From Paractinoplanes atraurantiacus (GTDB lineage Bacteria; Actinomycetota; Actinomycetes; Mycobacteriales; Micromonosporaceae): DNA of 64,000 nucleotides. Below are positions 52,347-63,098 of this stretch, one piece after another. Numbering within the stretch: position 1 is the stretch's first letter; every line of letters starts with the position of its first letter. A program made the translations under genes and the position numbers. Below the pieces are notes generated by a model. The model saw nothing but the letters and a program-made list of their open reading frames with translations. It had not been told where the DNA came from and searched no databases. The stretch lies in contig NZ_OBDY01000033.1 of assembly GCF_900215205.1 (NCBI RefSeq), positions 30,648 to 94,647 on the forward strand, written 5' to 3'.

Positions 52347-53061
52347 CACAGTCCCAGGTAGATCTGGCGTACCCGGGGGTCGTTGCGCAGCTCGGCCGAG
52401 GTGCCGGTCATGGCGACCGCGCCGTTCTCGACCACCAGGCAGCTGCTGGTGGCCTCGAAGGTGAGCTTGGCGTTCTGCTCGACCAGCAGCAGGGTCAGGC
52501 CCTCGGAGCGCAGGCGCAGCAGCACGGCCAGGATGTCCTCGACCAGTTTCGGTGACAGGCCCATCGACGGCTCGTCGAGCAGCAGCAGCCGGGGCTGTGA
52601 CATCAGCGCCCGGCCGATCGCCAGCATCTGCTGCTGGCCGCCGGACAGCGCGCCGGCCAGCCGGTGCCGCATCTCGCCCAGCACCGGGAACAGGTCGTAG
52701 ACCTCGGACAGCGTCGCCTTGGTCGAGGAGTCCCACTTGCGGGCGTAGGCGCCCAGGAGCAAATTCTTCTCGACCGGCAGGCCGGTGAAGACGTGCCGGC
52801 CCTCCGGGACGTAGCCGATGCCGTGCCGGACCATGTTGCGGGCGCTGACGCCGCCCAGGTCGACGTCGCCCAGGCGCAGCCGGCCGGACCGGCGCGGGAC
52901 CAGGCCCATCACCGCCTTGAGGGTGGACGTCTTGCCGGCGCCGTTGGCACCGATGACGCCGACCGCCTCGCCGCCCGGCACCTCGAAGCTGAGGTCCCGG
53001 ACGGCGCTGACGCCGCCGTAGTTGACCGTCAGACCTTCGACGGTGAGCGCGAGCCCGGTGG

Positions 53062-53065
<4 letters not shown>
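52346..53065 (-). CDS. livF: branched-chain-type ABC ATPase LivF
   Basis: 239 residues. Walker A GANGAGKT, signature LSGGQQQM, Walker B LLLLDEPSMGLSP and the LivF-specific IGYVPEGRHVFTGLPVEKNL. It overlaps the LivMG stop by 4 bases and the next gene by 1 base. One of two ATPase halves of the importer. Confidence 0.94.
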
Positions 53066-54869
<1,804 letters not shown>

Positions 54870-54873
<4 letters not shown>

Positions 54874-55739
54874 GCCCGGTTCACCGTCCGCTCGCCGAAG
54901 ATGCCGGTCGGCCGCACCATGATGATCACCGTGAAGACCAGGAAGGTGACCAGTTCGGAGTAGCCCTGGAAGTGCCCGGCGGTGAACGAGTCGAGGATCC
55001 CGATGGCCAGGCCGCCCAGGATCGCGCCGGGGATGCTGCCGAAGCCGCCGAGGATGGCCGCGGCGAAGCCCTTGATGCCGAGCGCGCCGCCCAGCGCCGG
55101 GCTGACGTAGAGCAGCGGCCCGACCAGGCCGCCGGCCAGCGCGGCCAGGCCCGCCCCGATCATGAAGGCGGTGGCGTTGCTGCGGCCCACGTGGATGCCG
55201 ACCGCGGTGGCCGCCTCGTGGTCCATCGCCACCGCCTGCATCGCGGTGCCTCGTTTCGTCCGGGACAGGAACAGCACCAGCAGCACGGTGGCCAGCGCCG
55301 CGATCGCGAGCACCACCAGGTCGTACGTCCGAATTCTCAGCCCGAAGATGTCGATCGGAGCCGTCGGCACCGGTGACGGCACCGCCCGGCCGGTGGCGCC
55401 CCAGATCATGATGATCAGGGCGTCGAGCACGATGCCGAAGCCGATCGTGCCGATCAGCATCAGGTCGAAGTCCTTGTTCTCGAGCGGGCGCAGCACCCGC
55501 TCGATGACCAGGCCGATCGCCCCGGTCACGACGATCGCGATGATCATGGCCAGGGCGAACGGGAGCTTGGTGGACAGGTAGAAGGTGGAGGCGAGGTACG
55601 CGCCGACGGTGACCACATTGCCGTGCGCGAAGTTGACCAGGCCCATCGTGCGATAGACCAGCGAGAACCCCAGCGCCACCAGGGCGTAGACGGCGCCCAG
55701 GCTGACGCCGCCCACGATCGTCTGGAGGAAGACCTGCAT
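54870..55739 (-). CDS. livH: branched-chain-type ABC permease LivH
   Basis: 289 residues with about eight hydrophobic helices: GGVSLGAVYALVALGFSLVY, GFAAAILGGFGSIPGAILGG and the coupling region around VAMDHEAATAVGIHVGRSNA. Pairs with the LivM half in the membrane. It starts 6 bases after the binding protein. Confidence 0.94.
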
Positions 55740-55745
55740 ACCTGC

Positions 55746-56882
55746 TCAGCTCTCGGCGGCGACGAGCTTGCCGCCCTTGATGATGCCGATCGACGTGGAG
55801 AAGATGCCGACCCCGGTCTCGTCGAAGGCGAAGTCGCCGAGCAGCCCGTCGTGTTTGGTGGCACGGATCGCGTCGGCGAGCGGCTTGCCGGTGGCGACGT
55901 TGCTGGTCTTGAGGGCGGTCAACAGGATCTGGGTTCCGTCGTACGCCTTGGCGCCGTGCAACTCGGCCTCCTCGTTGAACTTCGCCTTGTAGGCGGCCGC
56001 GAACTTCTTGGACGCCTCGTCGATGTCGTTGCTCAGGTAGGGCGAGCTGACGATCGTGCCCTCGGCGTTCTTGGCGCCGGCCGTGTCGAGGAAGACCGGG
56101 GTGCCCTGCGGGGCCGCGCCGGCGAAGGCCGACGTGATGCCGAGGTCGCGGGCCTGCTTGACGATCAGGCCGGACTCGACCTCCTCGGCCCCCAGGAAGA
56201 TGACCTTCGGGTTCTTCTGCCGGATCGAGGTGAGGACCGCGCTGAAGTCCTTCTGGTCGGCGGTGACGACCTGGTCGGCCACCGGGGTGACGTTGCGGCT
56301 GGTCAGCGCCTTCAGGAAGGCGTCGTGCTCGCCCTTGCCGTACCCGCCGTTGTTGGTGATCATCGCGATGCTCTTGATGCCCTGCTGGTCGACGATGTGC
56401 TTGGCCAGGGTCTCGTCGTACGTGGTGGAGGTCGGCCCGTTGAGGAACAGGAAGTCGCTCTTGGTGGCGACCAGGCCCGGCGACTGCCCGGACGTGATGT
56501 TGGGGATCTCGGCCTGCTTGAGCAGCGGCGACATGGCGATGGTGACAGCGCTCTCGGCGGTGCCGATCATCGCGATGTAGCCCTCGCTGTCGATCTTGCG
56601 AGCGAGGTTGGTGCCGATCGTCGGGTCGCCCTGGTCGTCGAAGACGTCGAGCTGGATCTGGCGGCCGTTGACGCCGCCGGCCGCGTTCCACTCGTCGACG
56701 GCCAGGCGGGCGCCCTTGAGCTCCCAGGCGCCGAGCGAGCTGAGCTGGCCGCTCTGCGCGTCGACGACGGCGATCTTGATCGGGCCGGAGTCGTTGCCGG
56801 ACTCCTCCTTGCCGGAGCCGGGCGCGCTGCATCCGGCGGCGACGGCCAGAACAACGGCGAGCACGGCGAGGGTGGGTCTCAT
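55746..56882 (-). CDS. livK: branched-chain-type ABC binding lipoprotein LivK
   Basis: 378 residues, periplasmic-binding-protein family 6. Lipobox AAGC at the signal end, then KIAVVDAQSGQLSSLGAWEL and LDVFDDQGDPTIGTNLARKI. Members in this branch often bind aromatic acids, amides or urea rather than leucine. The ThDP enzyme, aldehyde dehydrogenase and CoA-transferase nearby point to an organic acid ligand. Confidence 0.92.
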   Translation of the reverse strand: MRPTLAVLAVVLAVAAGCSAPGSGKEESGNDSGPIKIAVVDAQSGQLSSLGAWELKGARLAVDEWNAAGGVNGRQIQLDVFDDQGDPTIGTNLARKIDSEGYIAMIGTAESAVTIAMSPLLKQAEIPNITSGQSPGLVATKSDFLFLNGPTSTTYDETLAKHIVDQQGIKSIAMITNNGGYGKGEHDAFLKALTSRNVTPVADQVVTADQKDFSAVLTSIRQKNPKVIFLGAEEVESGLIVKQARDLGITSAFAGAAPQGTPVFLDTAGAKNAEGTIVSSPYLSNDIDEASKKFAAAYKAKFNEEAELHGAKAYDGTQILLTALKTSNVATGKPLADAIRATKHDGLLGDFAFDETGVGIFSTSIGIIKGGKLVAAES

Positions 56883-56892
56883 GTGTCACCTC

Positions 56893-58614
56893 TTAGTCGA
56901 ATTTGCCCTGATAAATATCTTTGATGTTCCAGTGACCCGGTGTGGGCACCGGCTCGTTGACCATCGGCACGTCGATCACCGCGGGGCGGCGGCGCTCGAC
57001 GGCCGACTTGAGGGCGACGGTGAGATCGCCGGGCTCCGCCACCGCGTAGCCGTCGGCGCCGCAGGCGCGTCCGAGGGCGGCGAAGTCGGGGCTGTACGGG
57101 TTGCCGTCCGGGTCGACGAAGTCGCACCCGTAGCTGCGGCCGAAGAAGCTCGACTGCAGGTCTGAGATCGTGCCGTGGGCACGGTTGTTCATCACCAGGA
57201 AGATCACCGGCAGGCCCTGCTCGACCGCCATCGGCAGCGCGGGCAGCTGGGCGCTCATGCCGCCGTCGCCGATCAGGGCCACGACGACCCGTTCCGGCTG
57301 GGCCAGTTGCACTCCGAGGGCGGCGGCCGGCCCGAAGCCCATGGTGGAGGCGCCGCCCGGGGTGATGAAACGGCCGTCGGCCGGCAGTGGGTAGCACTGG
57401 GCGACGCCGTTCTTGTTCCAGCCGACGTCGGTGACGAGGACGGCGTCGCTCGGCAGCGAGGCGCGCACGTCGGCCAGGATCCGCTCGGGCCGCAGCGGGA
57501 ACTGGTCGCTGCGGCCACGCTCGGCGCTGGCCGCGAACAGCTCGGCCCGCGCTTGTCCGATGTCCGAGCGGAGCGAAGGCCGGTCGGTTCCCTCCGGCCT
57601 CTTCTGCCGTACGGCGGTGAGCACGCGCCCGATCGCAAGCGCGGCATCGGCCACGGCGCCGATCTCGACCGGGTAGTTGCGGCCGATCTCGGCCGGGTCG
57701 ATGTCGATCTGGATGAGCCGGGACGGCGGGAAGCGCCACGTGTACTCGGGATCCCACGAGCTCGAGTCGGTTTCGGCGAACCGGGTGGCTATCGCGAGGA
57801 CGACGTCGGCGTTCCGGGCGTACTCGTTGGTCTCCTTCAAGCCCCAAAAGCCGGTCATGCCCATGATGAGCGGGTGGTCGTCGGGCAGGGTTCCTTTGGC
57901 CATCAGCGAGTGGGCGACCGGGATGTCGAGGTGTTCGGCGAGTTCTTTGAGGGCTTCGTTGTCTCTCAGGCCGCCGCCGACGTAGATCAGCGGCCGTTCG
58001 GCTTCCACCAGCGCGGCAGCGATCTTCTGTGCGTCCGCTTCGGGCAGATCCGGCTTGGTCGCGGTGATCGGCAGCGGATGGTCGCCGGCCGGCGCGTCCC
58101 GGTTGAAGATGTCCATCGGGACGTTGAGCAGGACGGCGCCGGGGCGGCCGCTGGTGGCGGTCCAGAAGGCGCGCTCGGTGAAGCGGGGCAGGTCGTCCGC
58201 GCGCTGCACCTGCCAGGCCCGTTTGACGAACGGGCGGTAGATGGCGGTCTGGTCGGCGTCCGCGTGCAGATTGACTTCCTGGTGCGGGTGACGCCCGTAC
58301 ATGTAGGAAGGAATGTCGCCGGAGATGGCGACGAGCGGGACCGAGTCGAGGGCGGCGGTGGCGACGCCGGTGACGGCGTTCATCATGCCGGGGCCGACGT
58401 GCATGAGCAGGACGCCGGGTTTGCCGGTGGCGCGGGCGTATCCGTCGGCGGCGTGGGCGGCGGTCTGCTCGTGGCGGGCGATGACGAAGTCGATGTCGCT
58501 GCGGCCGATCGCGTCGAGCAGGGCGATGTTCGTGTGCCCGCAGGTGCCGAAGATGTGCGTGACGCCGTAGCTCCGCAACTGGTCGACCAGGGCGTCGGCG
58601 GCCGTACGTGTCAT
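56893..58614 (-). CDS. ThDP-dependent enzyme, acetolactate-synthase/decarboxylase-like
   Basis: 573 residues, three-domain ThDP fold. Catalytic Glu49 in ARHEQTAAHAADGYAR and the cofactor motif GDGGMSAQLPALPMAVEQG ending in NN near residue 470. It resembles acetolactate synthase, benzoylformate decarboxylase and related carboligases. An oxalyl-CoA decarboxylase is possible only by neighbourhood (a CoA-transferase is nearby). The ATG overlaps the aldehyde dehydrogenase stop (TGATG) and the next gene follows after 10 bases. Confidence 0.9.
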   Translation of the reverse strand: MTRTAADALVDQLRSYGVTHIFGTCGHTNIALLDAIGRSDIDFVIARHEQTAAHAADGYARATGKPGVLLMHVGPGMMNAVTGVATAALDSVPLVAISGDIPSYMYGRHPHQEVNLHADADQTAIYRPFVKRAWQVQRADDLPRFTERAFWTATSGRPGAVLLNVPMDIFNRDAPAGDHPLPITATKPDLPEADAQKIAAALVEAERPLIYVGGGLRDNEALKELAEHLDIPVAHSLMAKGTLPDDHPLIMGMTGFWGLKETNEYARNADVVLAIATRFAETDSSSWDPEYTWRFPPSRLIQIDIDPAEIGRNYPVEIGAVADAALAIGRVLTAVRQKRPEGTDRPSLRSDIGQARAELFAASAERGRSDQFPLRPERILADVRASLPSDAVLVTDVGWNKNGVAQCYPLPADGRFITPGGASTMGFGPAAALGVQLAQPERVVVALIGDGGMSAQLPALPMAVEQGLPVIFLVMNNRAHGTISDLQSSFFGRSYGCDFVDPDGNPYSPDFAALGRACGADGYAVAEPGDLTVALKSAVERRRPAVIDVPMVNEPVPTPGHWNIKDIYQGKFD

Positions 58615-60047
58615 CAGTTCTCTCCCCAGATCGACAGGCCCCGCAGGATCAGCGTTTTGACGACGGTGTAGTCCTCGACCATGTGGCGGGGGTCCTCACG
58701 GCCGAAGCCAGAGTCCTTCACCCCGCCGAACGGGACGTGGTCGAGGCGGTAGTTGGACGAGCCGTTGACGATGAGTCCGCCGACTTCGAGTTCGCGCCAG
58801 GCCTGGAAGATACGGTCGGCGTCCTGCGTGAAGAGGCCGGCTTGGAGCCCGAAGCTGCTTCGGTTGCAGGTCTCCAGCACGGTGTCGAAGTCGTCGAACG
58901 GCAGTACCGCGACCAGCGCCCCGAAGACTTCCTTGACGACCACCTCGGCGTCCTCGGGCGGGCCGACGACGACAGTGGGGCTCAGGGTCGCGCCGTCGCG
59001 GGTGCCGCCGTGGGCGATTTGCCCGCCGCTTTGGGCTGCCCATCGTTGAACCCGTTCAGCAGCCGCTTCATCCACCATGGAGCCCACGTCCGTGGCCGGG
59101 TCGAGCGGGTCGCCGACAACGAGTTGTTTCACCTCGGCGGTCAGGAGGTCGACAAATCGGTCTTTCTGCGCGCGGTCCACGTAGATCCGCTGGACCGAGA
59201 TGCAGCTCTGGCCGGAGTTGCTGTAGCCCGTGCGGGCGCAGGTCTTCGCGGCGTGCTCCAGGTCGGCGTCGTCGCAGACGATCGTGGCCGCGTTGCCGCC
59301 CAGCTCCAGGACGAGGCGCTTGGCCCCGGCGGCACGGGCCACGGCCGCGCCCGTCTCGGCGCTGCCGGTGAAGCTGATGACGGCCACCTCGGGGGCGGCG
59401 CACAGCTCGGCTCCGACCTCTCCCCCGCCGTGCAGCAGTTGCACGGCCTCGACCGGGGCGCCCGCGTCGAGCAGCAGCATGACGATCGCGGCCGAGACGG
59501 CCGGCGCCTGTGGGGGCGCCTTGACGATCGTGCTGTTGCCGGCCGCGAAAGAGGCGCCCAGCTTGTGGGCGAGCAGGTTGGCCGGGGCGTTGAACGGCGT
59601 GATGGCCAGCGCCACGCCGGCCGGAGCGCGGTACGTCATCGCGGTGTTGCCGGCGCCGCGGGCCCAGCCGGCGACCGGGAGCACGTCGCCGCCGATGTCG
59701 CGGGCCGCGGCCGCGCAGACCGCGAACGTGTCGGCGACCCGGTCGAGCTCGCCGAGCCCGTCGCGCAGGGGCTTGCCCAGTTCGAGCGCGAGCAGGCGGG
59801 CGATGGCGTCGCGGCGCTCAGTGGCCAGCGCGGCCGCTCGCTCGAGGACGGCCGCCCGCGTGGCGGGGGCCAGCCGGGCCACCGTACGAGAACCGGCTTT
59901 CGCGTATTCGGCGGCGACGCGGGCGTCGCCCGACTCGGCGGCGCGGGCGCTGCTGACGACCGTACGGACAAAGGGCCCGACACGCTCGAAGGCCGAGCCT
60001 TCGGAGATCCATTTTCCACCGAGGAGCGTCGGCGTTCGGTCGACCAT
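58614..60047 (-). CDS. NAD(P)-dependent aldehyde dehydrogenase
   Basis: 477 residues. Glu248 in LVLELGGNAA and catalytic Cys282 in NSGQSCISVQR; ITPFNAPANLLAHKLG and FTGSAETG at the cofactor site. Closest in pattern to lactaldehyde/succinate-semialdehyde/GAPN-type dehydrogenases. First gene of the eight-gene operon; its promoter lies next to the IclR-like operators. It would oxidise the aldehyde released by the ThDP enzyme. Confidence 0.92.
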   Translation of the reverse strand: MVDRTPTLLGGKWISEGSAFERVGPFVRTVVSSARAAESGDARVAAEYAKAGSRTVARLAPATRAAVLERAAALATERRDAIARLLALELGKPLRDGLGELDRVADTFAVCAAAARDIGGDVLPVAGWARGAGNTAMTYRAPAGVALAITPFNAPANLLAHKLGASFAAGNSTIVKAPPQAPAVSAAIVMLLLDAGAPVEAVQLLHGGGEVGAELCAAPEVAVISFTGSAETGAAVARAAGAKRLVLELGGNAATIVCDDADLEHAAKTCARTGYSNSGQSCISVQRIYVDRAQKDRFVDLLTAEVKQLVVGDPLDPATDVGSMVDEAAAERVQRWAAQSGGQIAHGGTRDGATLSPTVVVGPPEDAEVVVKEVFGALVAVLPFDDFDTVLETCNRSSFGLQAGLFTQDADRIFQAWRELEVGGLIVNGSSNYRLDHVPFGGVKDSGFGREDPRHMVEDYTVVKTLILRGLSIWGEN

Positions 60048-60069
60048 CTGCGCCTCCTCTTCGTCGTGT

Positions 60070-60115
60070 GGTCCACTAGACGGACCTTAAGCGCTTCTTC
60101 TGGACCGCTGTGCGG
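60070..60115. promoter_or_regulatory. two IclR-type operators between ALDH operon and IclR
   Basis: GGTCC-ACTAGAC-GGACC (60070-60086) and CCGC-TGT-GCGG (60105-60115), inside TGGACCGCTGTGCGGACT, share the pattern TGG-N-CCNCT-N3-CGGAC. They lie between the operon start at 60047 and the IclR start at 60207, fitting control in both directions. Confidence 0.65.
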
Positions 60116-60206
60116 ACTCCGGTGTAACGTACGGTTGGCCGCCAGCGGAAGGCAAGAGGTGACGCCACAATCAGGGGCAGTCTTTTTCCAGAGAGAGGGA
60201 GCCACC

Positions 60207-60974
60207 GTGACCCGCGACGAGAGCGCCGCCGACGGCTCGGGCGTCCGCAGTGTCCAACGCGCGCTGGACATCTTGTCCCTGCTGAGCGAGGAGCGGCCGC
60301 TGATCGCCGTGCGCGACATCGTCGCCGCGACCGGCCTGGCCAAGACCACCGTGATCCGGCTGGTGCAGACCCTGGAGCAGAGCGGTCTGCTGTGGGCGAC
60401 GAACGCCGGATACATGGCCGGCCCCGGCCTGTGGCGGTGGGCGCACCTGGCCCGCCGCAGCTGGGAGCTGCCGCCCGAGACCCAGCGGATGATGCGGGAA
60501 CTGGCCGCCCGCGAGCGCGAGACGGTCAACGTCTACGTGGCGCGCGACATCGTCCGCGTCTGCATCGCCCAGCAGGAGAGCCCGCAGCCGTTGCGGCACG
60601 TCGTGCACGTCGGCGACGAGCTGCCGATGTGGGCCGGGGCCTCGGCCAAGGTGCTCCTGCGCAACGCCCCCGACACCCTGCTCGCACGGATCGCCGCCTC
60701 CTCCCCGTACGGCGAAGGTCATGTCCGCCGCATGCGTGAGTGGATCGACGAGGCCGACCAGCAGGGTTTCGCGACCAGCCACGGCGAGCGGGAGAACGGG
60801 CTGTCCGCCGTGGCCGTGCCGATCCTCGGCCGCTCGGGCACGGTCGTGGCCGCCCTGACCCTGAGCGGGCCGACCGTGCGCTTCGGCGACGACCGCGTCG
60901 CCGCCTTCGCCGAGGCGCTGCTCAAGGCGGCCGCCCAGATGAACGAGCGCGGCTTCGACCATCCGCTCTTCTAA
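60207..60974 (+). CDS. IclR family regulator
   Basis: 255 residues. Winged helix SVQRALDILSLLSEERPLIA and AVRDIVAATGLAKTTVIRLV, then the IclR effector domain (ETVNVYVARDIVRVCIAQQE, ENGLSAVAVPILGRSGTVVA). GTG start behind GAGAGGGA at 7 bases. It is divergent from the eight-gene operon and followed by the CoA-transferase 33 bases later. Confidence 0.93.
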   Translation: MTRDESAADGSGVRSVQRALDILSLLSEERPLIAVRDIVAATGLAKTTVIRLVQTLEQSGLLWATNAGYMAGPGLWRWAHLARRSWELPPETQRMMRELAARERETVNVYVARDIVRVCIAQQESPQPLRHVVHVGDELPMWAGASAKVLLRNAPDTLLARIAASSPYGEGHVRRMREWIDEADQQGFATSHGERENGLSAVAVPILGRSGTVVAALTLSGPTVRFGDDRVAAFAEALLKAAAQMNERGFDHPLF

Positions 60975-61007
60975 GACAGTTCTGCTGCTACGGGAGGAGT
61001 ACCGCTG

Positions 61008-62228
61008 ATGCCCGACCGGCCGCTCGACGGTGTCCGCGTCCTCGACCTCACCAATGTCCTGGCCGGCCCCTACTGCACCTATCATCTGGCGCTGCTGGGA
61101 GCCGAGGTACTCAAGATCGAGATGCCGGAGCGGGGCGACCTGGCCCGGCAGCTCGGCCCCGACCCGGCCCTGAACCGGCGGCGGCTCGGCGCGTCCTTCC
61201 TCGCGCAGAACGCCGGCAAGAAGTCGGTCGAGCTCGACCTGAAGGAGCCGGGCGGCCGGGCGGTCTTCACCGAGCTGGTCGAGCACGCCGACGTGCTGGT
61301 GGAGAACTACCGGGCGGGCGTCATGGACCGGCTCGGCCTGGGCTGGGACCATCTGCGCACGCTCAACCCCGGGCTGGTCTACTGCGCGATCACCGGGTTC
61401 GGGCAGTCGGGTCCGTTGAGCCAGGCCCCGGCGTACGACCAGATTATTCAGGGTTTGTCGGGCATGATGAGCGTGACCGGAACCCCGTCCACCGCGCCCC
61501 AGAGGGTCGGCTTCCCGGTGGCGGACACGGTCGGCGGGCTCAGCGCGGCCCTGGCCGTGGTCGCGGCCCTGGCCGGCGGGCGCGGCGCCTTCCTCGACGT
61601 GTCCATGCTGGAGGCGTCGATGTCGGCGATGGGGTGGGCCGTCTCCAACTACGTGGTCAGCGGGGTCGAGCCGCAACCGATGGGCGATCAGAACGCGACG
61701 GCGGCCCCGTCGGGCACCTTCGAGACGGCGGACGGCCCGCTGAACATCGCGGCCAACCGCCAGGAACAGTTCGAGACTCTGTGCCGCCTGGTGGACCGGC
61801 CCGGGTTGCTGACCGATCCGCGCTTCGCGGAAAGAGAAGCTCGGAAGCAGCATCGGCAGGCGCTCAACGAGGCGCTGAACGAGGCGCTGCGAGCCCGCCC
61901 GGCCACCGAGTGGGAGCGGATCCTGCCGGCGGCCGGGGTGCCGGCGGCCCGCATCCTGACCGTCCCGCAGGCGGTCGAGTCGCCGCAGCTGGCCGCCCGG
62001 GATTTCTTCACCGAGCTGAGGTCGCCGGCCGGCGGGCCCCTGCGGGTCAGCGGCAGCGGGGTGCTCGTCGACGGGGAACAGTTGGCCCCGGTGTCGCCGC
62101 CGCCGGCCCTCGGCGAACACAACGAGGAACTGCCCGAGCTGCTGGCGCGGTGGCGTGGCGGTCCTACTCACGGCGCACTCCCGTCAGCGCGTGAAAGTCG
62201 GCGTACATCAGCTCCTCGTCCGGCGTGA
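61008..62228 (+). CDS. class III CoA-transferase, CaiB/BaiF family
   Basis: 406 residues: VRVLDLTNVLAGPYCTYHLA, VLKIEMPERGDLARQLGP and VDLLVENYRAGVMDRLGL-like motifs, with the catalytic Asp position near residue 170. These enzymes move CoA between carboxylic acids (formyl-CoA, carnitinyl-CoA, benzylsuccinate). It is transcribed with IclR and opposite to the ALDH-ThDP operon. It supplies the CoA step of the pathway by context. Its 3' end overlaps the dehydrogenase gene by 65 bases. Confidence 0.92.
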   Translation: MPDRPLDGVRVLDLTNVLAGPYCTYHLALLGAEVLKIEMPERGDLARQLGPDPALNRRRLGASFLAQNAGKKSVELDLKEPGGRAVFTELVEHADVLVENYRAGVMDRLGLGWDHLRTLNPGLVYCAITGFGQSGPLSQAPAYDQIIQGLSGMMSVTGTPSTAPQRVGFPVADTVGGLSAALAVVAALAGGRGAFLDVSMLEASMSAMGWAVSNYVVSGVEPQPMGDQNATAAPSGTFETADGPLNIAANRQEQFETLCRLVDRPGLLTDPRFAEREARKQHRQALNEALNEALRARPATEWERILPAAGVPAARILTVPQAVESPQLAARDFFTELRSPAGGPLRVSGSGVLVDGEQLAPVSPPPALGEHNEELPELLARWRGGPTHGALPSARESRRTSAPRPA

Positions 62229-63018
62229 GCCCGGTGAAGAGCCGGAACGACGCGGCGGCCTGGTAGACGACCATGCCGCCGCCGTCGGCGACCCGGCAGC
62301 CGCGCTCACGGGCGGCCCGGATCAGCCCCGTCTCCAACGGCCGGTAGATCACGTCGGCGACCCACAACTCGGGCCGCAGGTGCTGGGCGGCAACCGGCAT
62401 GCCCGGATGACCCTCCATGCCGATCGGGGTGGCGTTGACCAGCCCGTCGGCGCCGGCCAGCCGGGACGGCACCTCGTCCGGCCCGATCACGTCGACGGCC
62501 GTGCCGGTGCTGCCGGTGATCGCGTCCGCGAGCCGCTGTGCCCGTTGGCGGTCCAGGTCGGCCAGGGTGAGCAGCCCGGTGCCGGTGCCGGCGATCGCCG
62601 AGGCCACGGCCGCACCGGCCCCACCCGCGCCGATCTGCACGACGTGGCCGGTGTCGACGCCGGGGAGTTGCCGGGCCAGGCCGGAGGCGAACCCGTACCG
62701 GTCGGTGTTGTGCCCCGTCGCCCGCTCGCCGTCGAAGAGCACGGTGTTGACCGCCCCGAGCAGAGCCGCCTCCGGCGAGAGCTCGTCGAGAAACTCCAAG
62801 ACCGCTTGCTTGTACGGATGAGTGACGTTGACGCCGCGAAACCCGAGCCGTTTCGCCGCGACGAGCAGGTCACCGATGTCGAGGCCGAGCAGGGAGGGGT
62901 CGATCAGCTGATAGAGATACCGCAGACCCTGCCGGTCGGCCTCGAGCTCATGCAGCGCGGGACTCATCGAGGTGCCGATGTTCGCACCGATCAGGCCGAC
63001 CAGGAAACGACGGTCCAC
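62164..63018 (-). CDS. aroE: quinate/shikimate dehydrogenase
   Basis: 284 residues. SMSPALHE at the substrate site, catalytic Lys70 (NVTHPYK) and Asp106 (NTDRYGF), and the dinucleotide motif IGAGGAGAAV. The AroE/QsuD group oxidises shikimate or quinate with NAD(P). Next to a catabolic operator shared with the QuiC-like gene, a degradative role is more likely than aromatic biosynthesis; a housekeeping aroE would sit elsewhere. Confidence 0.92.
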   Translation of the reverse strand: MDRRFLVGLIGANIGTSMSPALHELEADRQGLRYLYQLIDPSLLGLDIGDLLVAAKRLGFRGVNVTHPYKQAVLEFLDELSPEAALLGAVNTVLFDGERATGHNTDRYGFASGLARQLPGVDTGHVVQIGAGGAGAAVASAIAGTGTGLLTLADLDRQRAQRLADAITGSTGTAVDVIGPDEVPSRLAGADGLVNATPIGMEGHPGMPVAAQHLRPELWVADVIYRPLETGLIRAARERGCRVADGGGMVVYQAAASFRLFTGLTPDEELMYADFHALTGVRRE

Positions 63019-63035
63019 GTTGCTCTCCAGCTCTT

Positions 63036-63055
63036 TGTACGAACCAGTACGTTAG
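63036..63055. promoter_or_regulatory. operator upstream of quinate/shikimate dehydrogenase
   Basis: TGTACGAACCAGTACGTTAG, 17 bases before the dehydrogenase start, matches 16 of 20 bases of the reverse complement of the site at 44814-44833. On the minus strand it lies where the -10 region and transcription start would be. Confidence 0.7.
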
Positions 63056-63098
63056 TTATTCTCGCCCGACGGGTGCCCTGTCAAGACCACGCCAGAGA

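Noticed and set aside
58608..60206. Long upstream extension of the IclR frame across the ALDH gene
   Set aside because: It is antisense to the aldehyde dehydrogenase. The GTG at 60207 has a ribosome binding site and starts the family domain.
56893..62228. Oxalate pathway (oxalyl-CoA decarboxylase plus formyl-CoA transferase)
   Set aside because: The ThDP enzyme looks more like acetolactate synthase/benzoylformate decarboxylase, and the ALDH, OYE and Liv importer do not fit oxalate use. Kept only as a weak alternative.
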